Of a stretch of 64,000 bases of DNA, positions 17,559-29,700 are shown in pieces. The translations under genes and the position numbers were made by a program. How positions within the stretch are numbered: position 1 is the first letter of the stretch; each line of letters opens with the position of its first letter. The stretch covers positions 4,464,001 to 4,528,000 of the forward strand of contig NC_088320.1 in NCBI RefSeq assembly GCF_910592395.1, given 5' to 3'. The notes under the pieces were generated by a model that saw only the letters and a list, made by a program, of their open reading frames with translations, had not been told where the DNA came from and did no database searches. The stretch is from Lineus longissimus (Eukaryota; Nemertea; Pilidiophora; Heteronemertea; Lineidae).

Positions 17559-17920
17559 GTTGAACTGAATAAAGGCAACTAGACGATTGGATGAAATATG
17601 CAAAATATGATATATTAAAATCATAATAATACAAATAGCATTAAAAATAAAACAATGAGTTTTTAAATCCAATAAAAATACCTGGCTCTGTTTTATTACA
17701 CTTAATTTTATCTAATCGCTGTTGGCCTGGTATTTATCCAATGGCATCGCCATTTTTTCGTCACTGCGGAAAGATCAGCCATAATCGTGACTCGCAGAAA
17801 TCATGCCGGCGAAATAGCAGTCAATTTTGTTGCAAATTTACAATAATAACAGCAGAATAATACCATAAGATAACTGTAATCTTGTACTAATAGTTATAGT
17901 CAAGGTATACGAGTTGAAAA
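17559..17920. promoter_or_regulatory. Divergent promoter interval between amphiphysin and PSMD3
   Basis: The two start codons face away from each other and are only 362 bp apart, so both promoters must lie in or overlap this interval. No TATA box is obvious near either start. AATGGCATCGCCATT at 17740-17754 is a palindrome with an ATGGC core on both strands, resembling back-to-back YY1-type sites common in TATA-less promoters. The shared-promoter role is inferred from spacing. Confidence 0.65.
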
Positions 17921-20900
17921 ATGGCTAAAGAAGCAACAACTGACGTAGAAATGAAGGAAGCCGGTAGCCCTGCCGAAGCTTCCTCGGAGAAAACTGAACC
18001 ACCAAAAAAGGATGTTGATGTGCTCACTTTGGAAGGTAGGCCTACATGGTCATTTATCATTCATTTTAAGCTTGGAGATTGCAGCTTACTTTTGAATTTT
18101 GAAATCTTTTGTTGTTTTGGCTAACAATTTCTGTAAATAAATGCCAGTTTTACATCTTCTGGTTCTGCGAAAGAAAGCAGGAAGGAACCAAAACGGGCCG
18201 GAACGGAGCTTCTAGTGCAGTAGTGGTTTTAAATGGCATCTCTAAAGTATAGGCAAGATAGGGCATGACATGATATGATAGCCCCTAAATATTTAATGAG
18301 GACTAAATTTACTTTCACACTGACACAGAGCTGAAGTGACGTCATCAGTTCGTGTGCAGTATAAGCGCTGTCTGCTACTGGAATCGGCCTCGACCAAATC
18401 AGGCAATATCATCAATATCACGATGGAAAAGAAGTCTGATCTTTCATTGTTCATTATATGAACATAATTTATAATTCAGGGGCCCTATCTTGCCTATAGA
18501 TGCCATTTAAACCACTAGAAGCTCCGTTTCGGCAAATTTTAACTCCGTTCCGTCCCGTTTTGGTTCGTTTCGGTCCGTTCCTGCTTTCTTATGAACCGAA
18601 AAAATATGTTGTTTTGTCCCAGACCAGCCAAATAGCTTGGCTAGCCTACCCCTACATCCATAAACTAAAAGGGGTAAGACGGCCAGCCGGCAATAAAACA
18701 CTTTGTGTATATCTTGACAGTGCATCATGCCATGCATCCACGTGTATTGACCGAGTTTCAAATGTGGTCTCTCTTTGCTCTCATTATATATTTGAATTCC
18801 ATTCTTTTAGATATCAAGGAACATGTGAAACACATTGAAAAGGCTGTGTCAACGAAGGAACCACGCTACATGATCAGGGTCATCCGAGGCCTTGTCAGTC
18901 TGCGCAGGAAGCTGAATCACAACATCCTCAGGAAAGCCATCAATGGTTACTCTCCAGCTGTCTCTCCACAGAAAGAGGCTTATCTCGGTTTTCTAGATGA
19001 GGTAATATTTGTTCCCATATGGCATGCTTTAGGTCCAATAGAAGATATTCCTCCAGAAGACCTCTGTACCTGACAGGGGCTGAGAAACTTGACAAATGCA
19101 TGATGTGGCGCAAACTGAGCTCCAATGGCAGATTGCTGTCTATTTCAAAGAGCTCCAAGTCCAAAAGTTGAGAGGACCTGATGAATGAATTCAACGGAAG
19201 GTCTTAGAATTGTGTAACAAATTATCAGTATAGAACAATTTATCCTACTGCAGCCACAGACAAGAGGGGAGTTTCAGCCTCATTTTAATATTTAACTTTT
19301 TGTTTGTGACTTTTCAGCCTATGGAAACGGATACCGTCATCACACCCATCAGAACCAGGTCGGGAAAAGGACAGACACAACTTCTGCCTGAAATTGAAGT
19401 GTACCTTCACCTACTGCTTCTCATACATTTAATAGATACCAAGCGTTATGATGAGGTAGGTATCATCATCATCCTTTTTGATGGCAAGGTTATCCAATTC
19501 AAAAGGTAAAATTTGGTAATTGTAGTATGCCTAACTATAGTTCCGATAAAGGACATCTTCTGTGATCATTCAACAGTAATTTTGTTCTTTCAAATGATTG
19601 ATATGATGTCTGAATATGATGGTATTGTGTACTGGTAGTTGATACCCAGTACCCTGTTGATCTGTTTGATGACTGCAGGACCAACTGCTCAGGCTTGCCC
19701 AAGAGGCATTTGCTAAATCCGTCCACAGGTTATGATCAATGAGTGGAGCTTTAAAACCACATTGATCAAGTTAAAAGGTTTGTGAAATCGATGATAAATG
19801 ATGGATTGACATTTGCCCTGTTGATTACTCTTACGATTCCTACATGTTTTGAAAGCTCTGTAATTTTCTTTCCAGGCTGTTAAATTTTCTGATACTCTGC
19901 TGGAGAGGATAATTGGCCAGAATCGCCGTTCGCTTGACATTCTTGCTGCTAAGTGCTATTTCTATCACTCAAGAGCCTATGAACTGACTAACCAATTTGA
20001 CAAAATTAGGTCGTAAGTATAAACTTTTGAGTATTCTTCAAAAGAGCGCACATAGATGTAATCTGTCAACAAATATGAGGTTAAAGACGAGAGGGGATTT
20101 GGGCTTTGTCCCTGACCAACAAAATATTTTGCTGTTATTCATATTGATCGAATTATCAGAATAGATAATGAGTTATTTCCTTTATTATTACCTTTTGTCT
20201 TCTTTTTTCAGGTTTCTGCACGCCAGATTAAGGACAGCCACTCTGAGGAATGATTTTGAGGGTCAGGCTTCTCTGCTGAATCTTCTGCTGAGGAACTACC
20301 TGCACCACAATCTTTATGATCAGGCAGATAAACTTGTTTCCAAGTCAACGTTTCCAGAATCGGTCTCAAATAATGAATGGGCTAGGTTTATGTTTTATAT
20401 AGGTAGGCTTTTTTTAGATGGAAATCCTTGTTTGAACACTTTTTGTTGGATTTTCTTCCAATGTGAAGCCAATTCCATCCCAGCAGCAGAGATTGGCTGG
20501 TACTAGTACTACCAATCGAGAGTGAAGCATTCTATCAAAACATCCTATCAAAACCGTTCTCTTGCATTGATGCATTTAACAAATTTTGCCTCATTTTTCA
20601 GGACGCATCAAAGCTATGCAGTTGGAATATTCAGAAGCTCACAAGAACTTACTGACAGCGATCAGAAAAGCTCCACAGCACTCAGCAGTTGGCTTTAAAC
20701 AGTCTGTCCAGAAATTCCTGATTGTTGTAGAACTACTTCTCGGGGAGATTCCAGACAGGGCCATCTTCAGGCATGCCACTATGAGGAAGACACTGCAGCC
20801 TTACTTTCAGCTCACCCAGGGTAGGCTATTGATATAATTTATGATGTGGTTTTGTGGATCTTATTCTCCAGAGATAATGAATTCCTCTAAGGTAGGATGA

Positions 20901-22087
20901 GCATTTTTGAGTGCCACCATGGCGAGGCACCAACTGGTTCATCAAGTTCAAAATGATGCATGTCAAAGTATGATGTCGAGAATTCTAAATGATAAGACAT
21001 AATATTCCAAGGTCAATTGTTTCAACATTTCCTGCACTTTTGAATTAATACCTTAAAATGTTCTTTCCAGCTGTGAGAACAGGAAACCTAGCTAAGTTCA
21101 GTGAAGTATTGGAGAACTTTGGACCGAAATTCCAAGGGGAGCACACGTACACCTTGATCATCCGCCTTCGTCACAATGTGATCAAGACAGGCGTGCGCAT
21201 GATCAACCTGTCCTACAGTCGCATCTCGCTGAGTAACATCGCAACCAAACTGACGTTAGACAGTCCTGAGGACGCAGAGTACATTGTGGCAAAGGTGGGT
21301 GAAAATAGATCGTCCAATTGTCTAAGTGACATTGATCTAATGCTTTGAATGCATCGTTCCAATACTCGAGCAACAGTTAGTCCTGGAATACATGTTCATG
21401 TACAAAGGCAAAGCGATCCTCTTCTTGAAAACAGCCAGGTTTGATCATGCCGTCCTGAAGATGCTTGCATGTTTGTCATTTCAGGCTATTCGGGATGGAG
21501 TTATCGAGGCAACCATCGACCATGAGAAAGGCTACGTTCAGTCAAAGGAAAACACCGATATCTACAGCACGAAGGAGCCCATGGCTGCTTTCCACCAGAG
21601 AATCACCTTCTGTTTGGATATACACAACCAGTCTGTCAAGGTGAGATTTCGTGCGTGTGAACCAGCTATGAATGAACTTAGGCCATCAATAAACAGCCTC
21701 GGTCGTGTGCAAGAGGATGAAACGAAGTAATACCAGTAGTCTTGGCCTGTGTTACCATTAAGTTAATACAATACTGGGGAGTGGAAGAGACTAGCCTCCC
21801 TTGCCTTGGTCAGCAACCTGGCTAGGAGATGGAAAACTCTGATATGCATAACACTAAAACTGCTGAAAATAGAAATGCTGTGCGATGGAAGCACCACGGC
21901 AATACACATCCCAACATTTCATGACAGATACAATATTTATTTACCTCGTGTATTTCAGGCAATGCGCTTTCCACCCAAATCGTACAACAAGGATTTGGAA
22001 TCTGCCGAAGAGCGTCGGGAAAGAGAGCAGCAAGAGCTAGAGAGTGCAAAGGAGATCGCGGATGAGGACTTTGATGGCTTTCCTTGA
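17921..22087 (+). CDS. PSMD3: 26S proteasome non-ATPase regulatory subunit 3 (Rpn3)
   Basis: PCI-domain subunit of the proteasome 19S lid. Nine exons in phase: 17921-18035, 18811-19001, 19318-19455, 19876-20012, 20212-20402, 20602-20820, 21071-21294, 21485-21640, 21959-22087; 499 residues (human PSMD3 is about 534). The acidic N-terminus ends in [19 protein letters not shown]. The helical-repeat region includes [35 protein letters not shown] and [12 protein letters not shown]. The PCI region (residues about 330-440) includes [25 protein letters not shown] and LSYSRISL. The C-terminal part contains [19 protein letters not shown] and ends DEDFDGFP, all highly conserved. The ATG opens exon 1 with no competing upstream frame. 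Identity is essentially certain. Confidence 0.97.
18160..18598. mobile_element. MITE-like element with about 95-110-bp terminal inverted repeats
   Basis: It lies in PSMD3 intron 1. The left arm (about 18161-18264) and right arm (about 18482-18594) are imperfect reverse complements. They share AAGAAAGCAGGAA, ACGGAGCTTCTAGTG, TTAAATGGCATCT and AGGCAAGATAGGGC, and the ends begin GGTTC/GAACC. The right arm has an extra internal duplication. No protein is encoded and no clear target-site duplication is seen. Confidence 0.75.
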
Positions 22088-22382
22088 AGAAGGACTCTAA
22101 ACCAGCTTGGTATTCCTATCAATTTGACAATACAGGGCTGCACATAGTCATAATCGTAGGCACCAAAGATGCTATCTTTAAAAGAGGGTCACTTTAGTCT
22201 TAGTCCAAATTGATGGCCTTAACACATGAAATCAACTTGGAGAAACAGTTTCCCAACACAGAGAATCTTATCTTAGACCTTCCGACAACTTGCCAAGCAG
22301 CCTGCCCTGCATGATGCATGGGAAAATCTTCGCATGACAAGAAGAACAGCCAAAATAGTGTTCATTGGTGAATCTACTAAAG

Positions 22383-22388
22383 AATAAA
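22383..22388 (+). terminator. Poly(A) signal of PSMD3
   Basis: First AATAAA after the stop codon, giving a 3' UTR of about 320 bases. Weaker alternatives occur near 23055-23090, so the true end could be later. Confidence 0.5.
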
Positions 22389-22410
22389 GTGTCCATCAGG
22401 CCACCTGGAC

Positions 22411-23524
22411 ACTATGACATCACAGTTTGTCCAACATAGTTAGAAAAAACATTCTCCTTTCCGATGACTGGCCAGCCTGGCAAGTTGGAAGGCTTGTCTG
22501 ATTCTCGGCAATCTGGGGAATAGATTCTCCACGGTAGATGTGATTGTGGGATGTTCATGATTCAGAAAAGCGACTCCCTTGTAATATGATGGTAATCAAA
22601 AATAGCATTTGTTTAGGACCTGGCAGAATTATTTCGATATAAAAGAATAATGTGCTCATCCTGGGAATATATGAAAACCATAGCAGACTCACAATTCTCA
22701 ACATCTGCGGAGAAAATGCCAGTTCTGTAAGAATATTCTGGATGTGTGTATTTTGAGCAATTATAGTTTTGGCTTTGATGTCATTGCTTCTATAAATAAC
22801 ATTAGCTGTAATAATGGACAACTTCTCAACAAGTAATCGAAGTTTTGCTGCAAAAAAGGTCATTTGAAGACTTTTGTGTTCGGAAGGCCTACAGGGCTGT
22901 CTTCTGGCTCACTTCGAGTGCCAAGTTCAAGATGTTTCCACAAACACTTGGGTTCCAATTTTGTTGAACATGGTTGTGATAAGATTGGATATTTGTCTTT
23001 TTTTAAATGGCCGAGAAAAGGTTGGGGATTTGTGAATGTAAAAAAACACTACCAAATAAAGAAAAAATGTTCAAAAATTCTTGTTAATAAAGAAAAAAGT
23101 GTACAACTTTTGTCTTAGCTTCGAATTGCAGTTTCGTACCATTTTTAAAATGGCGCTGATAAAAACAGATTCAAGACAGGCTGGTCCATCATCATGTGCT
23201 ATAATTGGAGAAGGTTATTACCCTAAATCATGGAGGTATTATTAAGAATACCTCCATGCCTAAATGAATTGATCTGGCAGACAAGACCATGAAAACCTCA
23301 GCCATAAACGTAATAAGTACACCATAAAACACATTTCCTGAAAATTTTATGACATTGGGGTGTAAGATAAGGGAGATGTTGCCTAAAAAATCACAGGGCT
23401 CCTGTTGTATTGGGAAGCCCTGTCATTTCCTCCAAGTCAAATCCAACATGGCCGCCGACTGGGTCAGTGGGTGGTGATTCGACGCTAACGCGCTGGTACA
23501 TTTTAGACAACAAGTCGATAATCT
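22411..23524. other. Intergenic sequence downstream of PSMD3
   Basis: No gene is supported. It holds A-rich stretches with extra AATAAA-like words (23055-23090) and a 12-bp-stem hairpin at 23229-23258 (CATGGAGGTATT, 6-base loop, complement). The short open frames here look random. Confidence 0.6.
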
Positions 23525-25043
23525 AGCACACAAATGTCATGAAACGATCAGGATATTTGAAAAATGTTCTGCTTATTTCGTTTATGACCATTAGATTTCA
23601 TTTTGATGACTTCAAATATACTTTTAAACCTGCACGTGGACGCTGTTTAATATGAACCGGCCGCTAGCGCCATCTGCGCTAAAAAGGTGGAACTATATAC
23701 ACCATTAGACCTACCTAAAATTAAAAATTCACCAGTATTGAGCACACAAATGTCATGAAACGATCAGGATATTTGAAAAATATCCTGCTTATTTCGTTTA
23801 TGACCATAAGATTTCATTTTGAAGACTTCAAATATACTTTTAAACCTGCACGTGGACGCTGTTTAATATGAACCGGCCGCTAGCGCCATCTGCGCTAAAA
23901 AGGTGGAACTATATACACGATTAGACCTACCTAAAATTAAAAGATTCACCAGTACAGTATTGAGCACACAAATGTCATGAAACGATCAGGATATTTGAAA
24001 AATGTCCTGCTTATTTCGTTTATGACCACTAAATTTTATTTTGATGACTCTAAATATACTTTTAAACCTGGTGGACGCTGTTTAGTATGAACCGGCCGCT
24101 AGCGCCATCTGCGCTAAAAAGGTGGAACTACATACATGATTAGACCTACTTAAAATTAAAAATTCACCAGTTTTGGGCACACAAATGTCATGAAACGATC
24201 AGAATATTTGAAAAATATCCTGCTTATTTCGTTTATGACCATTAGATTTCATTTTGAAGACTTCAAATATACTTTTAAACCTGCACGTGGACGCTGTTTA
24301 ATATGAACCGGCCGCTAGCGCCATCTGCGCTAAAAAGGTGGAACTATATACACGATTAGACCTACCTAAAATTAAAAGATTCACCAGTACAGTATTGAGC
24401 ACACAAATGTCATGAAACGATCAGGATATTTGAAAAATGTCCTGCTTATTTCGTTTATGACCACTAAATTTTATTTTGATGACTCTAAATATACTTTTAA
24501 ACCTGGTGGACGCTGTTTAGTATGAACCGGCCGCTAGCGCCATCTGCGCTAAAAAGGTGGAACTACATACATGATTAGACCTACTTAAAATTAAAAATTC
24601 ACCAGTTTTGGGCACACAAATGTCATGAAACGATCAGAATATTTGAAAAATATCCTGCTTATTTCGTTTATGACCATTAGATTTCATTTTGATGACTTCA
24701 AATATACTTTTAAACCTGCACGTGGACGCTGTTTAATATGAACCGGCCGCTAGCGCCATCTGCGCTAAAAAGGTGGAACTACTTACACGATTAGACCTAC
24801 CTAAAATTAAAAGATTCACCAGTACAGTATTGAGCACACAAATGTCATGAAACGATCATGATATTTGGAAAATGTCCTGCTTATTTCCTTTATGACCATT
24901 AGATTTCATTTTGATGACTTTGAATATACTTTTAAACCTGCACGTGAACGCTGTTTAATATGACCCGGCCGCTAGCGCCATCTGAGCGAAAAAAAGTGGA
25001 ACTACACAGACGATTAGACAAAAATTCCTCAGTTTGGGTGGAT
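23525..25043. repeat. Satellite: seven tandem units of about 213-222 bp with dimeric higher-order structure
   Basis: Units start at 23525, 23741, 23963, 24176, 24398, 24611 and 24833, each opening [AG]GCACACAAATGTCATGAAA. Lengths alternate between about 213-216 and 222 bp. Units 3 and 5 are identical by eye, and units 2, 4 and 6 are near-identical. A dimer of about 435 bp is therefore the recent amplification unit. Every unit contains CCGGCCGCTAGCGCCATCT followed by GCG (GAG in the last). No open frame is conserved, and unit 7 is diverged. Confidence 0.95.
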
Positions 25044-26731
25044 AGGTTATTTAATTCATCCAAATAAATGAGTTTTGTGTACACAAGTGTGCTTTTTTGT
25101 GCAGCATCGAATAAACCCTTGCCTTGGATTGGAGAATTAATTAAATACCCTATTTGAAAATGGGCAAGTCCAAACGCACTTGATGGGGACCGAAGCTCAT
25201 TAGCATAATAAAAGTTAACTTCCCAGAAATATTCATGCGCTCCCAAATCCAGGAAATATCCCCAATATTATGAAAACAACATATTATTTTACAGTTTCTG
25301 GTATTCTACAGTATAAATGTGGTTAACTGTGATCAGTAAGATAACAATCAATGTTGTTAAAAAGTTTTTTGTTGCACTTTTTTTTAAGGCGGTAGCACTA
25401 CTTTTGTTTGTTCTCCGCTTCCAAGATGGCAGCATAGTTTGTTGTCCCAAAGGGACGAAAGCCGAAACAAAATAGTTGTCTTTTTTCCACGAAACAACAA
25501 TATAATTTTTAAATCTCTATGTTGTTATGATAAAAAAACTCAAGGGCTTATAAACTGCCATTTTAGTTTTGAAATCAAACTGACACCTTCGGAAATAAGC
25601 CGATGTTTATGAGCGTGGTAAGACAACAAACTTTCTATCCTAGCCTACATTTTACCTAGGCTAGCCTACCCTCGAAGCACTGTCGCTGATCGCTGATCCT
25701 GATCTCTGGATTGATGGGGGCAGGACGGTTTCGCTATCAGTAAAAGCCTATGGATCGATGGTATTGTTCTAGAAGGATGTTGATATTGTACCTATTGTAG
25801 CACGTTAAGGTTATGCCAGTTTTGTATCTGTGGGATGTATTGAAGTGAAGTTCATCGATGATGGGATTGATGCCATTGCTGCATGTTTATGTTTGAATTG
25901 ATGGACATGGACGGTGATGGTCATGGATGATTAAAAATGGTTAATTTCTCTGAAATATTGAAATTGAAGATGTTCTATGAAACTGATGATACCGACCTGC
26001 ATAACGCTGCATAGGCTGTTGCATGGAGTGTCTGTTCAGCATCTGCTCCTGATAATACTGGCGAAAATAACCTCAAGCCAGCCGGCTAGGCTTGCAAACT
26101 GACCTCCAGCCGCAGCCTGGATGATTAAAGCTTTGTCTTTTGTTGGCTGGGCCCAGAGACAGACAACGGTGGTATGAGTGTGAACGACTTATGTCGGTCA
26201 TGACCTCCTTTGGCTAAAATTTAGAATCCCCGATCGGAAATGACGTAGTTTGATCGCATTCAACTATAAATCCATTGAACAGTGGTGCTTCGTTAGTCAA
26301 CCGATGACCTTTTTTTTGGGTGTGATCGAGGATTCTAAACTCGTTCCCCTCCTTTTCTTCTCTTGTGCAGCCGGAATGTTATAGGTATGCAGATATGCAG
26401 TTCTATCGATTCGAAGATGATAAGTAGGAGAGAGATCAAATATGTCGTAATTCTGCAGTTGACTTCCCTTTTGTGTCGAAATCTAAATAAGGTTTTCTTA
26501 TTTTCTCCAATAGGTAACGAAACACCACACACCAACATTCCTGTGATATTTTTGTGGCATGATAAAATGGGATCCCTCTCCTTATCCTATCATCATCAGC
26601 AACTGATTTCATAATCAATACTCATTTTCCAAACTCCACTTTTAATAGAGGAATGCTAAGACAATTAATGGTTGCTGCGACAGAGACGAAATACAAGTTG
26701 CCTTAGAAGATAAAAAGAATCGGGGCTAGAC
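25044..26731. promoter_or_regulatory. Upstream region of the KMT2C/D gene
   Basis: No coding exon is recognised. CAAGATGGCAGC at about 25422-25433 is YY1-like and could mark a TATA-less promoter, about 1.3 kb before the first coding ATG. The 5' UTR and any non-coding first exon cannot be placed from sequence alone. Confidence 0.35.
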
Positions 26732-29700
26732 ATGGCTGGTAAGGAAATCACTGGATGAATTTTGCTGACATTTTCATTGTTTTATAATTGCTGGTCGCTA
26801 TTGCTCAATTGGACTAATTATAAGTATTATGCTAGCCTCTGTCATTTCTAAAGAAAATCACACCACAGTTATTGAAGTAAAAGCAACATGAAAAGTTTCT
26901 CAACTTAGAGCAAATGTACATATGTATAGTATCATCAGTGTAAAAATGTAGGCTGTAACATATTTAATAACACCTTGAGATAACATTGATTTAAAATTTT
27001 TCTGGTTCAGCAACACGAACAAGAATTAAGATTAAGAAGCCGGAGGGTGATGAAGGTGGATTAGTAGTCACAACTATCACCGAGCCAATAGATCCACCAC
27101 CAGATGGCAGTGGCACAGAAATCAGTTCAACAGAGATAAGGACGCGAGGACCAGGACGGTCAAGGAAGGAGGGAGATTCCCCTGTACCAACCAAAGAGAA
27201 GAAAAAGCAGTAAGTCCTAAACAATATTAATGTCTAATTGCTGTCTCATGAATGACATGAGAAGTTGCAAAGGGGAGAGATGACAGAGTGACATTATAGT
27301 ATACATGTTCACTGATATTTTTAGTTTTGCTGTACGCTCAATGCCATGTTCATTTCCTTGTCATCTTCAGCAAGCACAAAAAACACAAGCGCCACAAACA
27401 TGAGAAACATCATCATCGCCATCACCAAGACCTAGATGCGCTGCCGAGTACCAGCACAGATACGAGCATTGCTGCAGAACCATCATCGGCAGAGACGACA
27501 AATCAGGGAATTGAGGAGGAGAAGATGGAAGAAGATGGGGCGGAGGCGGAACCGGCTGGAGAAACAGCAACTGCAACAACTTCAACTGCTGGAGCGGCAG
27601 ATGACGACTTTGATGCAACCTTTGATGATTTTCTGAAAAGTTTATCTGGTAAATGCATAGAGTTATAGATCTTTTGCAGATTCATGGAAGTTGTCAGAAA
27701 TTTCATCAGGATCATGTTTGCATGCATAACGATTGCTCTAGAACAATGTGTCTTTCTATCATCCTGATCCACCTGTAAATATAATGAACATGAACAGCGT
27801 TCCCCTTTAAAAATCATTGAATGATTTTATTATATTTATTTCCTTCAGCTCCATCCCAGATCTCTGAAACTCAAGCTGCAGCAGAGAAGATGCTGGCTGA
27901 AGCTGATGAAGAAGCGTGAGTATTGAATAACCGTGTTGATTTGTTTCAAAATAAAACAACCTTTTGTATCAGTATCTGGTATCTGCAAATATCGAAGATG
28001 TCTTATTCTTTGGTACATGTTGAGTGTCCAAATCAACTGAAAGATGATATTAGCCCAGAAAGCAAGAAAGTTGTCTCTTATTTTCAGGCTTGGTATTCTG
28101 TGCTCATTGTGTAACTGCGGAGAGAGAAGTCTCCTTGGCCAGGGTGACATGACCCAATATGAACCGACCCCCAACTTCAACCATGTGCAGGCATTCAAGA
28201 AACTTGTTGCAGCCAAGGGGACAAGGCGGTCATCATCTGAGACAGACAAGGACATAAAGGAGAAAGAGGGCGATATAAGTCCACCATCGCAGCCAAAGAA
28301 GCCAAAAATTAGATCGCAGAGGTGTGTTTCTGATATGTCTTAAAGGGATGTTATCCTGCATTTGTAATGCTACCCTCTTCCCGTTATTCCTTCACTTATA
28401 GGCGGGGAGAGCCTGTTAAGCCTATTCAACTACAGATATTAAGTTAACTGCTGTATGGAAAACACATTTTAAAATCAACCTGGGATAACTGTGGTACACA
28501 TAGAGGTGTGTTCGTGTACAATTTCCATTCATCTTAATCAGTCTTTTGCTGACAAAGTCACAACCAGAATGCTGGGATAAGGGCACTTTAAATAAGTATG
28601 GACAGTAACTGTAACAAAGTCGGAATTTAAAACTAATGATGTTTTTTGTCTCTAGGGAGAGGAGCAAATCCCCACGACGTCAGGCTGGTGCTTTATCGGG
28701 GCGTGCCGGCCAGGATGACCGCAACAAATATATCCCCGACGAACTAGCTATGGTCGGTTACCTTGAAGATACAGATGTCCTAAAAGTATTTGACGGGAGT
28801 TTTGTCGCGTCTGCCCATCATTGTTGTGCTGCCTGGTCTGAGGGCGTCATTCAGGCTGAGGATTATACATTACAATATGTTGATAAGGCTGTCATAGCTG
28901 GTTTAACTCAGGTAAGTGTGTAATATGCTTTTTCAGTTTCGAGTTGGGTTGAAAATTTGACACATCTGTTTTTGAAGATTTTTCCAGAAAAAGAGGTTCC
29001 TTGGTCCATTTCTGATATTATATAGTGAAATTCTGCTGTGATAAGTTTGAACCTTTTCTTTTGCAGAAATGTCACTACTGTCAGCGGTATGGTGCTACAA
29101 TATTCTGTCGTCATCCAAAGTGCAATAGAAAATATCATTATCCATGTGCTCCAGCCAGTGGATGTTTTCAGGTAAACGTTGATATCTTTGTCTGATCAGT
29201 TTTCGGTTAGTGGGCATTGTCTAAAGTCACTGTGCTAAAGTCGCTGTTTGTTACTCTTTCAATTGATCCCATTCTTTGTCCTTCCTTGCATCACTCTGAC
29301 CGCCAGCGGCCAATGTCATTGTATCTCTTGTTCCATTCCAGGACATCAAAACCATGTCATTGCTGTGTCCAGATCATACCGACCTAGCTGAGGACATAGG
29401 TAAGTCAGGCACTTTACGTCATATCGGATGGTAGAGGTCTTCATTTTTCATCTTCATTTTTGAGGGTAGGGTAGAGATTCAGAATGAGATAGGGGATGAA
29501 TCCTGATGAACTCCACTCGTGATCGTGTCTTTGAAACAAAAATGTGTAAATCTATATTCATTCTTTTTCTCTGCATTTCAGCTGGTATGGAGTCGTTCTG
29601 TGTTGTCTGTGACACGCCAGGAGACATCCTCGAGCAGCTCTTCTGTACTAGTTGTGGTCAGCACTACCATGGTAACTGCCTGGATCCGTCCGTGGAGATG

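Noticed and set aside
19679-19735. Possible extra PSMD3 exon after a GCAG acceptor
   Set aside because: Exons 19318-19455 and 19876-20012 join directly in phase and match the family without a gap.
22864-23118. 84-codon open frame downstream of PSMD3
   Set aside because: No family similarity, A-rich Lys-heavy end, no splice context. Likely chance.
23525-25043. CRISPR-like regular repeats
   Set aside because: Units are contiguous and about 215 bp long with no unique spacers, in an animal genome. It is satellite DNA.
25443-25467. GTCCC-AAA-GGGAC followed by GAAA as a hammerhead or terminator
   Set aside because: The required CTGATGA strand is missing before the stem, so only a short hairpin remains.
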